Part shown: positions 1-11,351 of the stretch, in pieces
How positions within the stretch are numbered: the stretch's first letter is position 1
Layout: every line of letters begins with the position of its first letter
DNA from: a virus
IMG/VR virus record: IMGVR_UViG_3300047359_000671
Span: 27,310-91,309 of that record
Length of the DNA stretch: 64,000 bases
Reading direction: 5' to 3' (one strand)
Program-made: the position numbers and the translations under genes
The notes under the pieces: model-generated
The model's input: the letters and a program-made list of their open reading frames with translations, nothing else
Databases searched by the model: none
Told to the model about the DNA's origin: nothing

Positions 1-3000
1 AACAATATACTTGTAGGTCCTACTGGTATAAATTTGTTTTTTATCTGACCTGTTGAAATTAATACTGCTAATTCTTCAGCGACATCATTCGATGTGTCCC
101 AATAAAAGTATTCAGTAATCTCTTTATCTAACTCTGTATCAAAATACTTCTTAACGTTAAATTGGGATACAGTTGCAGGTAATGTTCTTGTCTTTGTCCA
201 ACGTTTTACCGATACTGTAGAACCAGGAACAATTTGTCCCCAATGACGTGTTACATAATCTACTTGTAAGTTTGCATTTTCGTCCCCATAGTCATTATAA
301 CGATAAAAACGTACATCGTCAGTATCCCACCAGATTTCACCGACTTTTTCATCTAACCATATATCTATGCTACCAGTATAATCATAACGAGCAGGGTCAC
401 TCCATGATACATAGTCTAATTTAGATACAATCGCTCCTGGCATTTTTAAATTTAGTGGGTCATATAAGTTATGTACGATAAACGTTTCCCCATCCTTCAC
501 AACTACTCTATGTACTAACTCAGTATCAATTTCTGCTGATTGTCTTGCATGAATAGACAATGAACCTGTTGTGCTTCTTTTTAACACTGCCCAACCAGTA
601 CCTTGAAAAGCGTCTGCCCAAATAAGACTTCCTGAATTAAGACCCAATGCAGAATAAAATTCATTAAATGAAGATGCTCCAAAATTCGGAGTGTATCTCA
701 ACGACTTCCAGAACATTGCTTTATAATTCGAGTTACTTGTAACACTAGAATAATATGATACTAAACCGATAGTAGTCAATAGCGCACTGTCCGAACCGAC
801 AAACGACATCGAAGTACCATTACTAGTAAAAATCATTCTACCATCACTAGATATGTTCACTACGATAGAAGAAGAAGCAGAGTTAATTTGACTTGCAAAT
901 TCAACGGCTGATGTACTTACTGTCGCAGTATTTGAATATGTACCAGTAGGTATGCCAATATCTGTTAGTGGATTTCCTTGTATGTTTGCTACAACAATAC
1001 TCTGTTCGTTACTTGATATTTTTACTTGTTTGTCATCTTTTTGTGCGGTAGTTGATGCTGAAGTAAATACTTGATTATTTAAATCATCAACAATATTGTC
1101 TGTTGCATTTACAGTAACCGTTGTAGTTGCAAATCCTAATCTGGACATTGCACCTGAAGTTACTTCTGCAATTTCTAAGTCGTGGTTGATACTTTCAATT
1201 CTAATTTGACCCGATGTAACTGATGCATTCACTCCAGGAGTAACAAGTGCAGTAATCTGGTCTACAATACTTGCTTGTGTCGGTGCTTGATTTCTTTCAT
1301 ATGTACCAGCATTAAGTCCTATCTGAAGTAATGCTGTTCCTGAAATCACCATAGATGCGGCAGAACTTTCTATTACTAATTTATTATCAATGTTAACTGT
1401 TGCAGTAATGTTCGTTATTGTATCAAGTTCTACGGCTAGATTTTCAAGTTTACTTTCAGAATATGTAGTACCACTTGAAATGCCCAGTTCAATCAGCGCA
1501 CCGCCCGACATAACTAATTTCGGAAATGAGGATAAAATTTGTAATTGATTTGATGAATCTGATGCTTGAACCGAACTTGACCCGGCGTTAATGGCATCGA
1601 CAATTGCTGTCAAGTCATCACCAGCCGTTAATGTTATAGTTTCTCCGTTAATAACTAACGGTGTAGTTGATGAAATTACTGGACTTGTTGTAGTTCCAGT
1701 TACTAGTATATCTGCGACTGCTTTTGACACCCCATCAATAACAACTGTCTTTCCTGTATCAAGTGTAGATGATGTTGTCCCGTTGCTTTCTAAATTTATA
1801 TCATTTGTAGCACTGTAATCTACTGTTAGTGTTGCTCCATCAATTGTTATTTGGTCACCATATGTAGAAGAAAATCCACCAGTAGTCTGTGCAACTGTTC
1901 CTGTAAATATTACAGTAGTATTGGTGTTTACAACCAACCCGTTAGCATCATAGATTACAAAACTTGCTCTTTCGCCTGGTTCAACTACTGGGTTAGCAGT
2001 TGAGCCTAAAATAGTAATACCACTTGCGCCGCCACCGGCTACTGAACTATATACAAATTCTGTACCATCAATATATAGCGTATCTCCTATGTTTATTATA
2101 GGGTTACTTGCTGTGCCTATCGCTTCTACACCCGAGTCAGTAGATGTAGGTACATATATACTATTTGTTGTACTAACATCAATCTCAACAATAACAGGTT
2201 CAAAGTCCTGTTCAAATACTAAGTATTCATATATTGTTACACTGTCAACATCTCTTGTTCCGTCCAGTGTTAGCAAATAGTAATCTGCGATAGATGGGTC
2301 GATTTCAGAACCTGAAATCTTTAAGTATATCGGTTGGTCAAGATAATCTGCATCAATCTCAGAAGTCAAGCCTAAGTATAGTTGGTTATCATTTGTTTCA
2401 CCGATATAACTTATTTCTGCAATCTCACTTAATCTAGCAACATCCCAATCTCTGTCTTTATCAAACTGAATCCAAGCAGTATCACCTTCATACAAATTTG
2501 AAGTATCTAAATTTGATAATCCATCATAATCTTTAACTATATAATTTACATCATTTGAGTCAACATATCCTGCATTTTTAATTGCAGGTTTTCTCTTAGA
2601 ACTCTTATATTTCATTGGATTTTCTACTGCATCGAATTCTACTAAGAATGGGTCAGAAATCATATCAGTAACTAAAATATTATCGTTTGTTAGAGTATAT
2701 GTAGATTTAATATGTCCGTAACTTCCTAATTTAAATGCCCATATAGTTTCATGCTGAATGTCTTTAAAGTTTGAATTATTATTAAGAATTCTATTAATAC
2801 TAGAATTCGTACCTTTATGAGACAAGAACCCTTTATAAAATTCTAATTGCGATTCTCTTTCAACACCATGATTTGTCAGATATGTTCTTTCAGTATATCC
2901 AATCTGACTTGCTTTTAACTTGTTTATAATAGATAAACTTTGGTCTACTAATGTATCTCTATAGAATTCTGTTTCAGCAATCATTGTATCAAAGTTAGGT

Positions 3001-6000
3001 ATTAGTTTATTATCATACACTATGTAACCATCTGCTGTTAGTGTTCCATCCCAATCCACTGTTCGGTTACAGTCAATCTTCATTCTAAGATTTCTGTCAT
3101 GTGTCAATGGATTATAAATGACATCATTATAACTATCTACTCGGTCAACAACAAATGCATGTTCAACGTCTGATATATCCATTTTCATACCATATACAGG
3201 AACATTGCTTCTAAATGTAATTGTCTCGCCGTTTGTATAAAATTTTATTTCTGTATTAGGTATAAGCCTAGACGATGCATCTACTACACGATAAAAGTTC
3301 TTATGTGTTTCTGTTCTGACACTCGCAACACCGTATGGTGCTGAGAACGAACCACTCATTAACATTGGCGTCAATGTTATGAAGTCACCTACTTGGTGTT
3401 GTTCTGCTTGCCAATCTAAGAATTTATATAGTAAGTTTTCCCAATCGACTACCTCACCTGTGTCATCTAGGTCAGTAAAATCCCAACCTACTGCTTTTAA
3501 GTATTCTTGGTAACCCATTATTAAGTGAGTGACATCATCAATGCTTTCTAAAATATCACCGTAATTGTATGTTTTAAGAGTATCATCTAATAACTCTTTA
3601 TATCCGTTTGATTGTATTCTGTTTTCTCTAGGCCATTCACTTAACGCTTTCCAATCTGCATAATTATCATCAAATATTGATGTTGCAGTATGTGATACTA
3701 AACAAACATACGGTTGCTTGTTGTATACAACATATGAGTCTTGTCTATAATATTCGCCCTCTTGCCAGTTTTGCAAGTTTGCTAAATCACCTTCTGTAGA
3801 AAATACTTTTTCACCACTTGCTTTATCCCATGCCATAGAATAAAATACTGGGTTTATTTCATCATACCCATGCACTCTGTAGCCAAACTTTCCTGTTTTG
3901 GGTTGTGAAATTAATGTCCAACCACTATAATCAAAATATGTTGCACTAGGAGGTGTCTGTTCTTTTGTAGTCAACTCTGATACTTTTCTTTTATAATATT
4001 TGTTATCATTTAGATTTAGTACAATCATTCCGGCAGTATAATTTGACAAGTCTGCAAATGCATATACAGGATGAGGGCTATCTAATGAGACTTTTTCAAT
4101 AATCAATGCACTGAAGAATTCGCTTCTATTTGGTTCACCTGTATGCACGAACAAATCATAATTATCTTCAGGTATCTCAGTAAATCTACTATTAGATAAT
4201 GAGTTGTTTTCTGTTAACAGTTTAAAGTTGTTAACAAATCCACCCAATTTAGAACCTAGTTTAAATGTGTAGTCTTGTTTTTCTTCCACAATGGCAGTTG
4301 TGTCAATACCGTTATGTGTGTTGAAATATGTAATGATATCTTTTACTTGCAATGAATAATTGTATAGTACCTCAAACGGACTGCTCAACATCATTAATAA
4401 AAAGTTTGCGAATGGGTATTCACTACTTCTAGTCCATGCTAACTCTACTGGTGAATTGTCTCCAAATTCCCAGTCTTGGTCCATATTTGCAATGTCTTCA
4501 CTTGATATATTACCGCCGAAGAATAACTCTTTCGGTTCTTTTAAGAAACCGTTAGAATCAATTGGTACTGGAATAGTTAATGAGTTTTTATTGATAAAGT
4601 CATTCCAAAAAGTATGAGTGTAGTAATTGCCATTACCTAGATATGTTTGGTCAAACCCTGATGGTTTTTGTGAAAGTTTCAAAACTCTCCAAGGTTCTAT
4701 CATTGGTTTATCAGTGCCATAAATATAGATAAACAATCCTCTCCAATGACCACTTGCGTCTTCGTTTTTTGCACGATAGTTCCACGTTTTCCAATCAGTT
4801 GCATCATATATATCATTGTATAAATTATCAATGTTGTTTCTCATCATCCATTTCTTAAAGAAAGGATATAACATATATTTCTTTTCAGCATTAGAGTAAT
4901 CACTTTGTGCATCATATAATCCATAGTTCATACTATCAATATTAGTGCTGTGTGTATCCAATCTGTTGTATATTAATGTTTCAAACATCAACATAACTTT
5001 ATCTATTCTGTCATTAAACTTTGCAATACCGGTACCAACTCCAACTCCTGTCGCAGTGAATATAGTACCAACATCGTTGTCTGCGGCTCCGATTAATGTA
5101 AAATCAGTATTACCTTTTTTTGTTATTTCGTATTCTGTTCCTATTGCGAATTCACCTGCAAGAAAAGACTGCGAATACGCTGGCATCAATGACCCATCAT
5201 GTCCTTGAATAAATCCTACTTCATCGTCATACTCCAAGTCTGTGATAATCTTTGGTTCAAATGCTGGGTGTATTTTTAATGATGTGGCACTTGGTGGTAT
5301 ATATGTTAATTTAATATTTTTGTATAACCTGACAAATGCAGTTTCAGTACCTGATAATGGAGAAGTGAAGTCTACAGAGTTACCCGCAATAGGAATAGTA
5401 TAATCTAATCCAAACCTTTGTACTACATTATCTACTATCACCACAATATCTTCATCATTTACAATGTTAGATACAAAGTTAGGCATAACTTGTTCAGATG
5501 AGCCTGGCGTTATAGTAATTTGAAGTTCTTCATAATGTGCGAATTCTTCACCGAAATTAATCATTTTGCTATCTCTAAAGATACTAATACTTTGTTGTTT
5601 GCCTAGAGATATAGTAGAAACTGCCTCTTCTAATATTTGTAAGTCTGTTTTTGTTTTACTAGCAGATGATGATAGAATATCAATTACAGTAGTAAGAATT
5701 TTATTTTTATATCCATTGTACGCATTTGATAAGAATTCAGTAGCCAAGAATGGGTCATAATCATCACGGGTGATTGCAAAGTATGCCTCTTTGATATCAA
5801 CTGTATTTCTAATTAATACACTACCTTGATTAGCATGCCTTAGTTTATCTGAATTATCTCCCAAGTTTCTATAATTGCTAACACCGTTTGGTTTTCCCAC
5901 TAAACTATTTGTAGTTTCGATAATACGCACTATATGTTCGTATATTGTAGAATACGGAATGTCTATATTAACATATGAAAGATTATCTACATTATATTCT

Positions 6001-7121
6001 AACGCTGGTTGTAATCTTTGAAATACTTCATCACCGTCATATATTACTTCATCTTTTGTGCAATAATCTACATATATGTAACCAGTTAATTCACTAGTTG
6101 TATTAATTTTATTTGTTACATTATTGTATGTGTAATTTCCTATCTGTTTAATTCCATCTACGTACAAATCAATGTCATTAACATTTTTTGCTTCTTGTAA
6201 AAGTTCTATTTGAGACAAGTTCTCTACATTGCCTAATTCTTGTCTTAGGTTTCTGTAATCAAACGTTGATGTAGTATATAGATTTTTATATTCTGAATTA
6301 TACTTGTAATTCAAATTATCTAATAAGTCTATATTAAAAATGAATTCACTTTGATAATCGCCTGCTTTTAGTTTAGGCTGAATGTCAAGTTCTTGGTCTA
6401 CTGCAAATTCTGAACCTGTCACATAATGAAAGATTTTAATATCTTGCACAAATGTATTAGTGCTATCATACGCTTTAAACTCAGGAATATCGAATTCTGT
6501 TGCGGTAGCACTACCGTTACTTAATTCAATATTATTATCAAATTCTATGATAGGTCTTAATGCTTGTGATATTAGTGTATAATTTGAGTCTGTAATCTGA
6601 CTTCTAATATCATCATAATGATACCAAGAGTTATTGGAACTCCACCAATCAGATGCCCCTTTATCAATAGTTATATAATGTTTATTCGTTGTAGACTGTT
6701 CACTACCACTAAAGAACCCTGGACTAACCCAGTAATACATTGCATAGTTTATAAACTTATCTAAATCGATAGGCAGTTGTACTGTTTCTAAATCAGTTTT
6801 AAATAATCTACGATGGTCATTAGTTAATGAACCTTTATTGAATAATGCATTGAATAAATCTTCATAAAAAACATTATCTGTTGCATTTACATTAGTAAAT
6901 GTAGGTTCAAGACCATAATTATCACGTGAAAAAGCATGTGCGGGAAACGACAAATAAATGTCGTTTTCGTTATAGATTCCTTTTTCTTTTCGACCAACAA
7001 ATGCTTTAGTCTTTTCCATTTCTCCTTGAGAGAAAGCACGGTCAAGTGTTGTTTCGACAATTGTTTCTAGTTCACTATTTTTTAAATGTGCTGGAAGAAA
7101 ATCATAAATCTTTTTTGCCAT
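1..7121 (-). CDS. Giant baseplate wedge-associated virion protein, 3' end outside window
   Basis: An open frame begins at ATG 7121 (MAKKIYDFLPAHLKNSE), two bases after the gp6 stop, and I found no stop down to base 1, so at least 2373 residues are present and the C-terminus is missing. Its place directly after gp25 and gp6 is where T4 has gp7, so a wedge role is inferred. The body looks like a phage structural protein: Tyr-, Asn- and Trp-rich, with no catalytic motif seen. Residues about 1740-2070 hold repeated modules such as VINGETITLTAG followed by DAINAGSSSVQAS, which resemble flagellar hook-IN repeats. It is translated from the gp25 late promoter. I know no close family by name; gp7-like is a positional call only. 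Confidence 0.75.
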   Translation of the reverse strand, partial: MAKKIYDFLPAHLKNSELETIVETTLDRAFSQGEMEKTKAFVGRKEKGIYNENDIYLSFPAHAFSRDNYGLEPTFTNVNATDNVFYEDLFNALFNKGSLTNDHRRLFKTDLETVQLPIDLDKFINYAMYYWVSPGFFSGSEQSTTNKHYITIDKGASDWWSSNNSWYHYDDIRSQITDSNYTLISQALRPIIEFDNNIELSNGSATATEFDIPEFKAYDSTNTFVQDIKIFHYVTGSEFAVDQELDIQPKLKAGDYQSEFIFNIDLLDNLNYKYNSEYKNLYTTSTFDYRNLRQELGNVENLSQIELLQEAKNVNDIDLYVDGIKQIGNYTYNNVTNKINTTSELTGYIYVDYCTKDEVIYDGDEVFQRLQPALEYNVDNLSYVNIDIPYSTIYEHIVRIIETTNSLVGKPNGVSNYRNLGDNSDKLRHANQGSVLIRNTVDIKEAYFAITRDDYDPFLATEFLSNAYNGYKNKILTTVIDILSSSASKTKTDLQILEEAVSTISLGKQQSISIFRDSKMINFGEEFAHYEELQITITPGSSEQVMPNFVSNIVNDEDIVVIVDNVVQRFGLDYTIPIAGNSVDFTSPLSGTETAFVRLYKNIKLTYIPPSATSLKIHPAFEPKIITDLEYDDEVGFIQGHDGSLMPAYSQSFLAGEFAIGTEYEITKKGNTDFTLIGAADNDVGTIFTATGVGVGTGIAKFNDRIDKVMLMFETLIYNRLDTHSTNIDSMNYGLYDAQSDYSNAEKKYMLYPFFKKWMMRNNIDNLYNDIYDATDWKTWNYRAKNEDASGHWRGLFIYIYGTDKPMIEPWRVLKLSQKPSGFDQTYLGNGNYYTHTFWNDFINKNSLTIPVPIDSNGFLKEPKELFFGGNISSEDIANMDQDWEFGDNSPVELAWTRSSEYPFANFLLMMLSSPFEVLYNYSLQVKDIITYFNTHNGIDTTAIVEEKQDYTFKLGSKLGGFVNNFKLLTENNSLSNSRFTEIPEDNYDLFVHTGEPNRSEFFSALIIEKVSLDSPHPVYAFADLSNYTAGMIVLNLNDNKYYKRKVSELTTKEQTPPSATYFDYSGWTLISQPKTGKFGYRVHGYDEINPVFYSMAWDKASGEKVFSTEGDLANLQNWQEGEYYRQDSYVVYNKQPYVCLVSHTATSIFDDNYADWKALSEWPRENRIQSNGYKELLDDTLKTYNYGDILESIDDVTHLIMGYQEYLKAVGWDFTDLDDTGEVVDWENLLYKFLDWQAEQHQVGDFITLTPMLMSGSFSAPYGVASVRTETHKNFYRVVDASSRLIPNTEIKFYTNGETITFRSNVPVYGMKMDISDVEHAFVVDRVDSYNDVIYNPLTHDRNLRMKIDCNRTVDWDGTLTADGYIVYDNKLIPNFDTMIAETEFYRDTLVDQSLSIINKLKASQIGYTERTYLTNHGVERESQLEFYKGFLSHKGTNSSINRILNNNSNFKDIQHETIWAFKLGSYGHIKSTYTLTNDNILVTDMISDPFLVEFDAVENPMKYKSSKRKPAIKNAGYVDSNDVNYIVKDYDGLSNLDTSNLYEGDTAWIQFDKDRDWDVARLSEIAEISYIGETNDNQLYLGLTSEIDADYLDQPIYLKISGSEIDPSIADYYLLTLDGTRDVDSVTIYEYLVFEQDFEPVIVEIDVSTTNSIYVPTSTDSGVEAIGTASNPIINIGDTLYIDGTEFVYSSVAGGGASGITILGSTANPVVEPGERASFVIYDANGLVVNTNTTVIFTGTVAQTTGGFSSTYGDQITIDGATLTVDYSATNDINLESNGTTSSTLDTGKTVVIDGVSKAVADILVTGTTTSPVISSTTPLVINGETITLTAGDDLTAIVDAINAGSSSVQASDSSNQLQILSSFPKLVMSGGALIELGISSGTTYSESKLENLAVELDTITNITATVNIDNKLVIESSAASMVISGTALLQIGLNAGTYERNQAPTQASIVDQITALVTPGVNASVTSGQIRIESINHDLEIAEVTSGAMSRLGFATTTVTVNATDNIVDDLNNQVFTSASTTAQKDDKQVKISSNEQSIVVANIQGNPLTDIGIPTGTYSNTATVSTSAVEFASQINSASSSIVVNISSDGRMIFTSNGTSMSFVGSDSALLTTIGLVSYYSSVTSNSNYKAMFWKSLRYTPNFGASSFNEFYSALGLNSGSLIWADAFQGTGWAVLKRSTTGSLSIHARQSAEIDTELVHRVVVKDGETFIVHNLYDPLNLKMPGAIVSKLDYVSWSDPARYDYTGSIDIWLDEKVGEIWWDTDDVRFYRYNDYGDENANLQVDYVTRHWGQIVPGSTVSVKRWTKTRTLPATVSQFNVKKYFDTELDKEITEYFYWDTSNDVAEELAVLISTGQIKNKFIPVGPTSIL

Positions 7122-7123
7122 CT

Positions 7124-10100
7124 TTATTCGCCTTGTAATTCAGATTGTGATAATTGTTTAATAATTGATACATCGCTTGATGTAGTGACCGACATGAATA
7201 TTTCATTCAGTTCACTAGAGATACTTAGCAATTTTGTAAATGTGTTTCCTGAGTACTTAGGTGTAATTACTACACTTGAAATATAATCTCCTAGTTCTTT
7301 GTGCAAGTATGCCGCAAGTTCTGAGAAGTAGAATGTAGCACCAAAGTCCCAGTTATCAATTGAAAAATATTCATTGACTTTACTTGATACCATTGCTTTT
7401 GTTTCACTGTCTGTGTATCCGGAACCTAGTTTCTTAATTACTTTAAATACTGCTTGGTTTTCTGGTTCAGCATAAGCCCCGAATAGATACTTAAACTGTA
7501 CCGGAATATAACTAATGTGGTCTGAGATTGATGCTTTGCTTTCAATACTAGACATTGTTTGTGATAGTTCATAACTATTAGGTGCAACTGGTAATGCTCT
7601 TGTAAAGTTACTTGATATCCAATTATTAACATTTCTAACATAGTCGGATGATAATACATACACATCAACAATGTTACTTGTGCTTGGGTCTATTCGTTTA
7701 TCGGTATCTGCATAATGGTCCCATCTAAAACTCATAAACACATCTTTAGCAAATGATATGCCTTCTACCACTCTATACGTAATGCCAGAAGTTGTCATAG
7801 AACCATCTGCATTGATTGTTTTCTGTGTCAGCAACAACCAACCATCACCTAATCTTATATACCATTCTGTATTAGTTGTGTTATACCATAACGTAGCAGT
7901 TGGCGGGAGAGAAACATCAGGCAGTGGGCCTGAGCCAGGAGTTGCAAAAGCAACACGTGATGCACGTTCATACGTTATATTATTTTCTGAGTATTGCTCT
8001 AATACCATATGATTATTTTCAGCAATGTCAAGCATCGCATATGGGTAATTATTTACGTTAAATGTTAATAATTTTACTTTGGTATTGTCTACATACCCTT
8101 CTGGTGTCAGATATTTGTCATATACATAACTTGCATCAGTATCGTATGTAGTTGTTTGAGTACTATTCATAACTGATAAATCAAATGATGCTTTTACTTT
8201 AACACCGAAACCAACAAGTGATGTCGTACCTGATGCATCACCGATGTAAGCATCTATCAACGTACCTACTCCTGGGTCAATAGTCCAGAAAATAACTTTA
8301 TAATTGTTACCACTTAGATGCGTTACTGTTGTATGTACAGTACTAATGATTGCCTGTGTTGATGAATTTTTAAGAATTAAGTTATCAGTGGTCAATGCTG
8401 TTGAACTTACTAAATCTAATTCTGCGTATGCCCATTGCTTAAAATATATGTCTAAGTCTAAACTATCAATTCGTATGTCCAATGCTGGTAATGTAAATGT
8501 ATACTGATTACCAACAACCGATACCACATATTCCCATTGCACACCCGGGTCGCCAATTGCCGCAGATTGTCTGCCGGAGGCGTTATTACCTCCTGGCAAC
8601 TCATCACTGTCTAAGAATGCAAAATTCTTGTCATTCTGTTGTTGACTAAAATATGTTGTCGAAACTTCACCTTTGAATCCACGTGACACTAAGTCTGTAT
8701 CACTCATTGTCGTATATGATGAGTTTGCATTTGCCCAATCACCATCGGTATTAATCAAAATTTGTGTACCGTCAGATAACGCATATTCTGTTGTACTCAT
8801 TGCTTGTACATCATCTGTAATAGAAGTTAGTGATGAAATGTACTGTGTAATGTCATCGACTTCTAAACTTATTTTGTATTCTGGAGATTCTCCGATATCA
8901 CGCCAAGTAGGGTCAACAGGGTATACAACTTCTGTGGTAGTATCGATTGGGTATTCAATTCCTTCTGGAGTTACTAAACAAGACGTTACATTTGTATTTG
9001 AGACTGCTGGGTTATCCGTATTACCGTCTAACTCATAAAATGTATAATTTACATCTGCACCAGTGTGTTTAAATTCAGCATCAAATGTGGCGCCGCCTGA
9101 GCCGTCATCTACATAGTTAGATATTGTAGTATAACCGATAGTTACATCACCTTCAACTGTAGTAGAAGGTTGTGTCGATGATACCCCGTCTGCGCCTTTA
9201 TAATTTATTAAAATTAAATCACGCTCTGCAAGACTAGTTTCGTTATCAATTACCATATCACTATTACTGTAGTAAAATTTAACTTGGTCACGGCTTTCAA
9301 ATGCAATCTTTTTGCCAGGAATAGTAGCAACATATTCTGATTCCATGTCTCTTAGGCCTGAGGTATATGTAAATGTGATTTGGATATCTGATACACCGCC
9401 AGATAATGCCCAGCCCCAAAGACCTGCCTCAAATGTATAATACAATGTAAATGTAGACACACCATTGTTAACTTGCGTTTTAATTTCAGTAATTTCACTT
9501 TCTGTGAATTTAGTTCTAAATCCTCTGACTATCGTTTTTATAGTTCCATCTTCTGGGATATATTCATTGAGAGTATATGGTGTTGAAGAATCTGTTACTT
9601 TTGTCCAGATATCTTCTCCACTTGCCGTTAATAATTGTAAATAATCGCCATCGTATAATGTATCAGTTAGGAGTGGTGAATTTATTTGCATAGAATTTGT
9701 TGTACCCACTGTATATACTACATCAACGTTAGTGATTGTTACTGTCGCCGCATCTTTGTTTGTATGATAATATTTGTTCACTAAACTAGGATGCTTAATT
9801 GCTTTCACTAGAACATTACGAATAAAGTTATCAGCATCACCACTCAATTTATTAAAACTCAAAGACATTTTAGTAGTTTCGTTTTCAACAAAAATACTTC
9901 CATCTGTACCAGTAACACTCAAGTTTGAGTGATGACCTGTAGTGTCATCCATCTCAAAGAAACGAGATGAACCTGCAAAGGTCGTGTTGACTGCTTTAGT
10001 TTTTCTAACTACATTGTTTCCTAATGTAAGAGGATAAACGTTATAGTCCTGGGCATTTACCATTCTATCTTGTGCATAATAACTTCTTGGTGCTACACGT

Positions 10101-11350
10101 CTTACACTCGCATATGTCTCGCCTGCATAGTTTTCACCAAAATCTTTTGTACTCGATACTGTTAGTGACAATCTATAAGTTCTTCCGTCTGCACCTACAT
10201 ATGGTATTGTAATTAGTTTCTCTATAACATCTTCTGCATTTACTGAAAAGTTTTCATTATCAGCCTGACGATACCAAACACGATAATTACCAAAAGCCGC
10301 ATTTCCGAAAACACCATCAGGATAATGTAAAGATATTGCGTTGTTATCTAATGTTGTTACATTTACGATATCACCATTACCATTTCGCAATGAGTTGAAA
10401 ATCGCCGTTTCTCTCGTATCATTATCAACTTTAGTCACACTAGAACTATATTCACCTAAGTTATTAATCTTTTGAACCCATACATCTGAGTTAGAAACAT
10501 TATTAATATCCATAGGTTCAACCCTATTTGATATCTTAGTGTTATATTGAAAATCTTTATATGCTAATGTCCCTGCTTTTGCAAACACAAAGAAGCCAGT
10601 TCTGTCTGATGCCGGTCCCAAGTTATCATTACGATTAATAATAGTAAAGTTTTTATTAGGATTAGGTTCTGCTTCAACAACTTTATTATTGATAAACTCA
10701 GTACGAACTGTGTCAAACGTTCTGGAGCCACCGTCAATATTTGCATTGAAAGTATATGTCACTGCTTTTGTATTAACATCTTCATTGATTTCATATGAGT
10801 AATGCTCTACATTTGCTACAGTTAAAGATGCATTTGGATTTTGAATTTTTGTTGTTCCAGCAAAAGATGAATTAATGATGCTGATAAAATCTTCATACCA
10901 ATCAACATTGTTTGCATCATTCCAGTTGATAACACTACCAGCGAGAGAGTTGCCTTCGTTATCATACACATCTTCGTTTGTTGAAATGCTTGTGATTTTC
11001 ATAAACCCCTTTGCATTGATAGGTCGTGTCTTATTATAACCTAAAGTCTTCGCCATCTGTAGAATACTTGCTCTACGTTCTGCTAAGTCTAAGAAATTCT
11101 CACGTGTGTTCATGTCCAGTCTGAACGATAAACTGTGTCCTAAGTATGCAACTAGGTCAAGAATTGCTATAAATTCTGAACTTGCAATAAAGTCATTAAA
11201 TTTTTCTGGGTACGTTTGCTTTGTGTACGCTAGTAACGCCTCTCTGATTGTATCAAAGTCGTATGCTTTTAAACTAACGTTTGTGAATGCAGTATAGACT
11301 GCTGTCCAACTTTCACTTGCAAATAAATTGTCCACTCTGTCTTGGCTCAT
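7124..11350 (-). CDS. 6: Baseplate wedge protein gp6
   Basis: This is a homologue of T4 gp6, the dimeric wedge protein that forms the inner baseplate ring. The N-terminal 120 residues carry the family signature, including FIAILDLVAYLGHSLSFRLD and NTRENFLDLAERRASIL. The last 150 residues match the baseplate J-like end (DNWDFGATFYFSELAAYL, GDYISSVVITPKY). At 1408 residues it is about twice T4 gp6 (660); the extra length is central. A Trp/Tyr-rich module near residues 1130-1160 (TLWYNTTNTEWYIRLGDGW) resembles modules in the sheath and gp14 of this phage. The start at 11350 has a purine-rich site (AGAGAGAG) and lies one base after the gp25 stop, so the genes are probably translationally coupled. 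Confidence 0.95.
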   Translation of the reverse strand: MSQDRVDNLFASESWTAVYTAFTNVSLKAYDFDTIREALLAYTKQTYPEKFNDFIASSEFIAILDLVAYLGHSLSFRLDMNTRENFLDLAERRASILQMAKTLGYNKTRPINAKGFMKITSISTNEDVYDNEGNSLAGSVINWNDANNVDWYEDFISIINSSFAGTTKIQNPNASLTVANVEHYSYEINEDVNTKAVTYTFNANIDGGSRTFDTVRTEFINNKVVEAEPNPNKNFTIINRNDNLGPASDRTGFFVFAKAGTLAYKDFQYNTKISNRVEPMDINNVSNSDVWVQKINNLGEYSSSVTKVDNDTRETAIFNSLRNGNGDIVNVTTLDNNAISLHYPDGVFGNAAFGNYRVWYRQADNENFSVNAEDVIEKLITIPYVGADGRTYRLSLTVSSTKDFGENYAGETYASVRRVAPRSYYAQDRMVNAQDYNVYPLTLGNNVVRKTKAVNTTFAGSSRFFEMDDTTGHHSNLSVTGTDGSIFVENETTKMSLSFNKLSGDADNFIRNVLVKAIKHPSLVNKYYHTNKDAATVTITNVDVVYTVGTTNSMQINSPLLTDTLYDGDYLQLLTASGEDIWTKVTDSSTPYTLNEYIPEDGTIKTIVRGFRTKFTESEITEIKTQVNNGVSTFTLYYTFEAGLWGWALSGGVSDIQITFTYTSGLRDMESEYVATIPGKKIAFESRDQVKFYYSNSDMVIDNETSLAERDLILINYKGADGVSSTQPSTTVEGDVTIGYTTISNYVDDGSGGATFDAEFKHTGADVNYTFYELDGNTDNPAVSNTNVTSCLVTPEGIEYPIDTTTEVVYPVDPTWRDIGESPEYKISLEVDDITQYISSLTSITDDVQAMSTTEYALSDGTQILINTDGDWANANSSYTTMSDTDLVSRGFKGEVSTTYFSQQQNDKNFAFLDSDELPGGNNASGRQSAAIGDPGVQWEYVVSVVGNQYTFTLPALDIRIDSLDLDIYFKQWAYAELDLVSSTALTTDNLILKNSSTQAIISTVHTTVTHLSGNNYKVIFWTIDPGVGTLIDAYIGDASGTTSLVGFGVKVKASFDLSVMNSTQTTTYDTDASYVYDKYLTPEGYVDNTKVKLLTFNVNNYPYAMLDIAENNHMVLEQYSENNITYERASRVAFATPGSGPLPDVSLPPTATLWYNTTNTEWYIRLGDGWLLLTQKTINADGSMTTSGITYRVVEGISFAKDVFMSFRWDHYADTDKRIDPSTSNIVDVYVLSSDYVRNVNNWISSNFTRALPVAPNSYELSQTMSSIESKASISDHISYIPVQFKYLFGAYAEPENQAVFKVIKKLGSGYTDSETKAMVSSKVNEYFSIDNWDFGATFYFSELAAYLHKELGDYISSVVITPKYSGNTFTKLLSISSELNEIFMSVTTSSDVSIIKQLSQSELQGE

Positions 11351-11351
11351 T

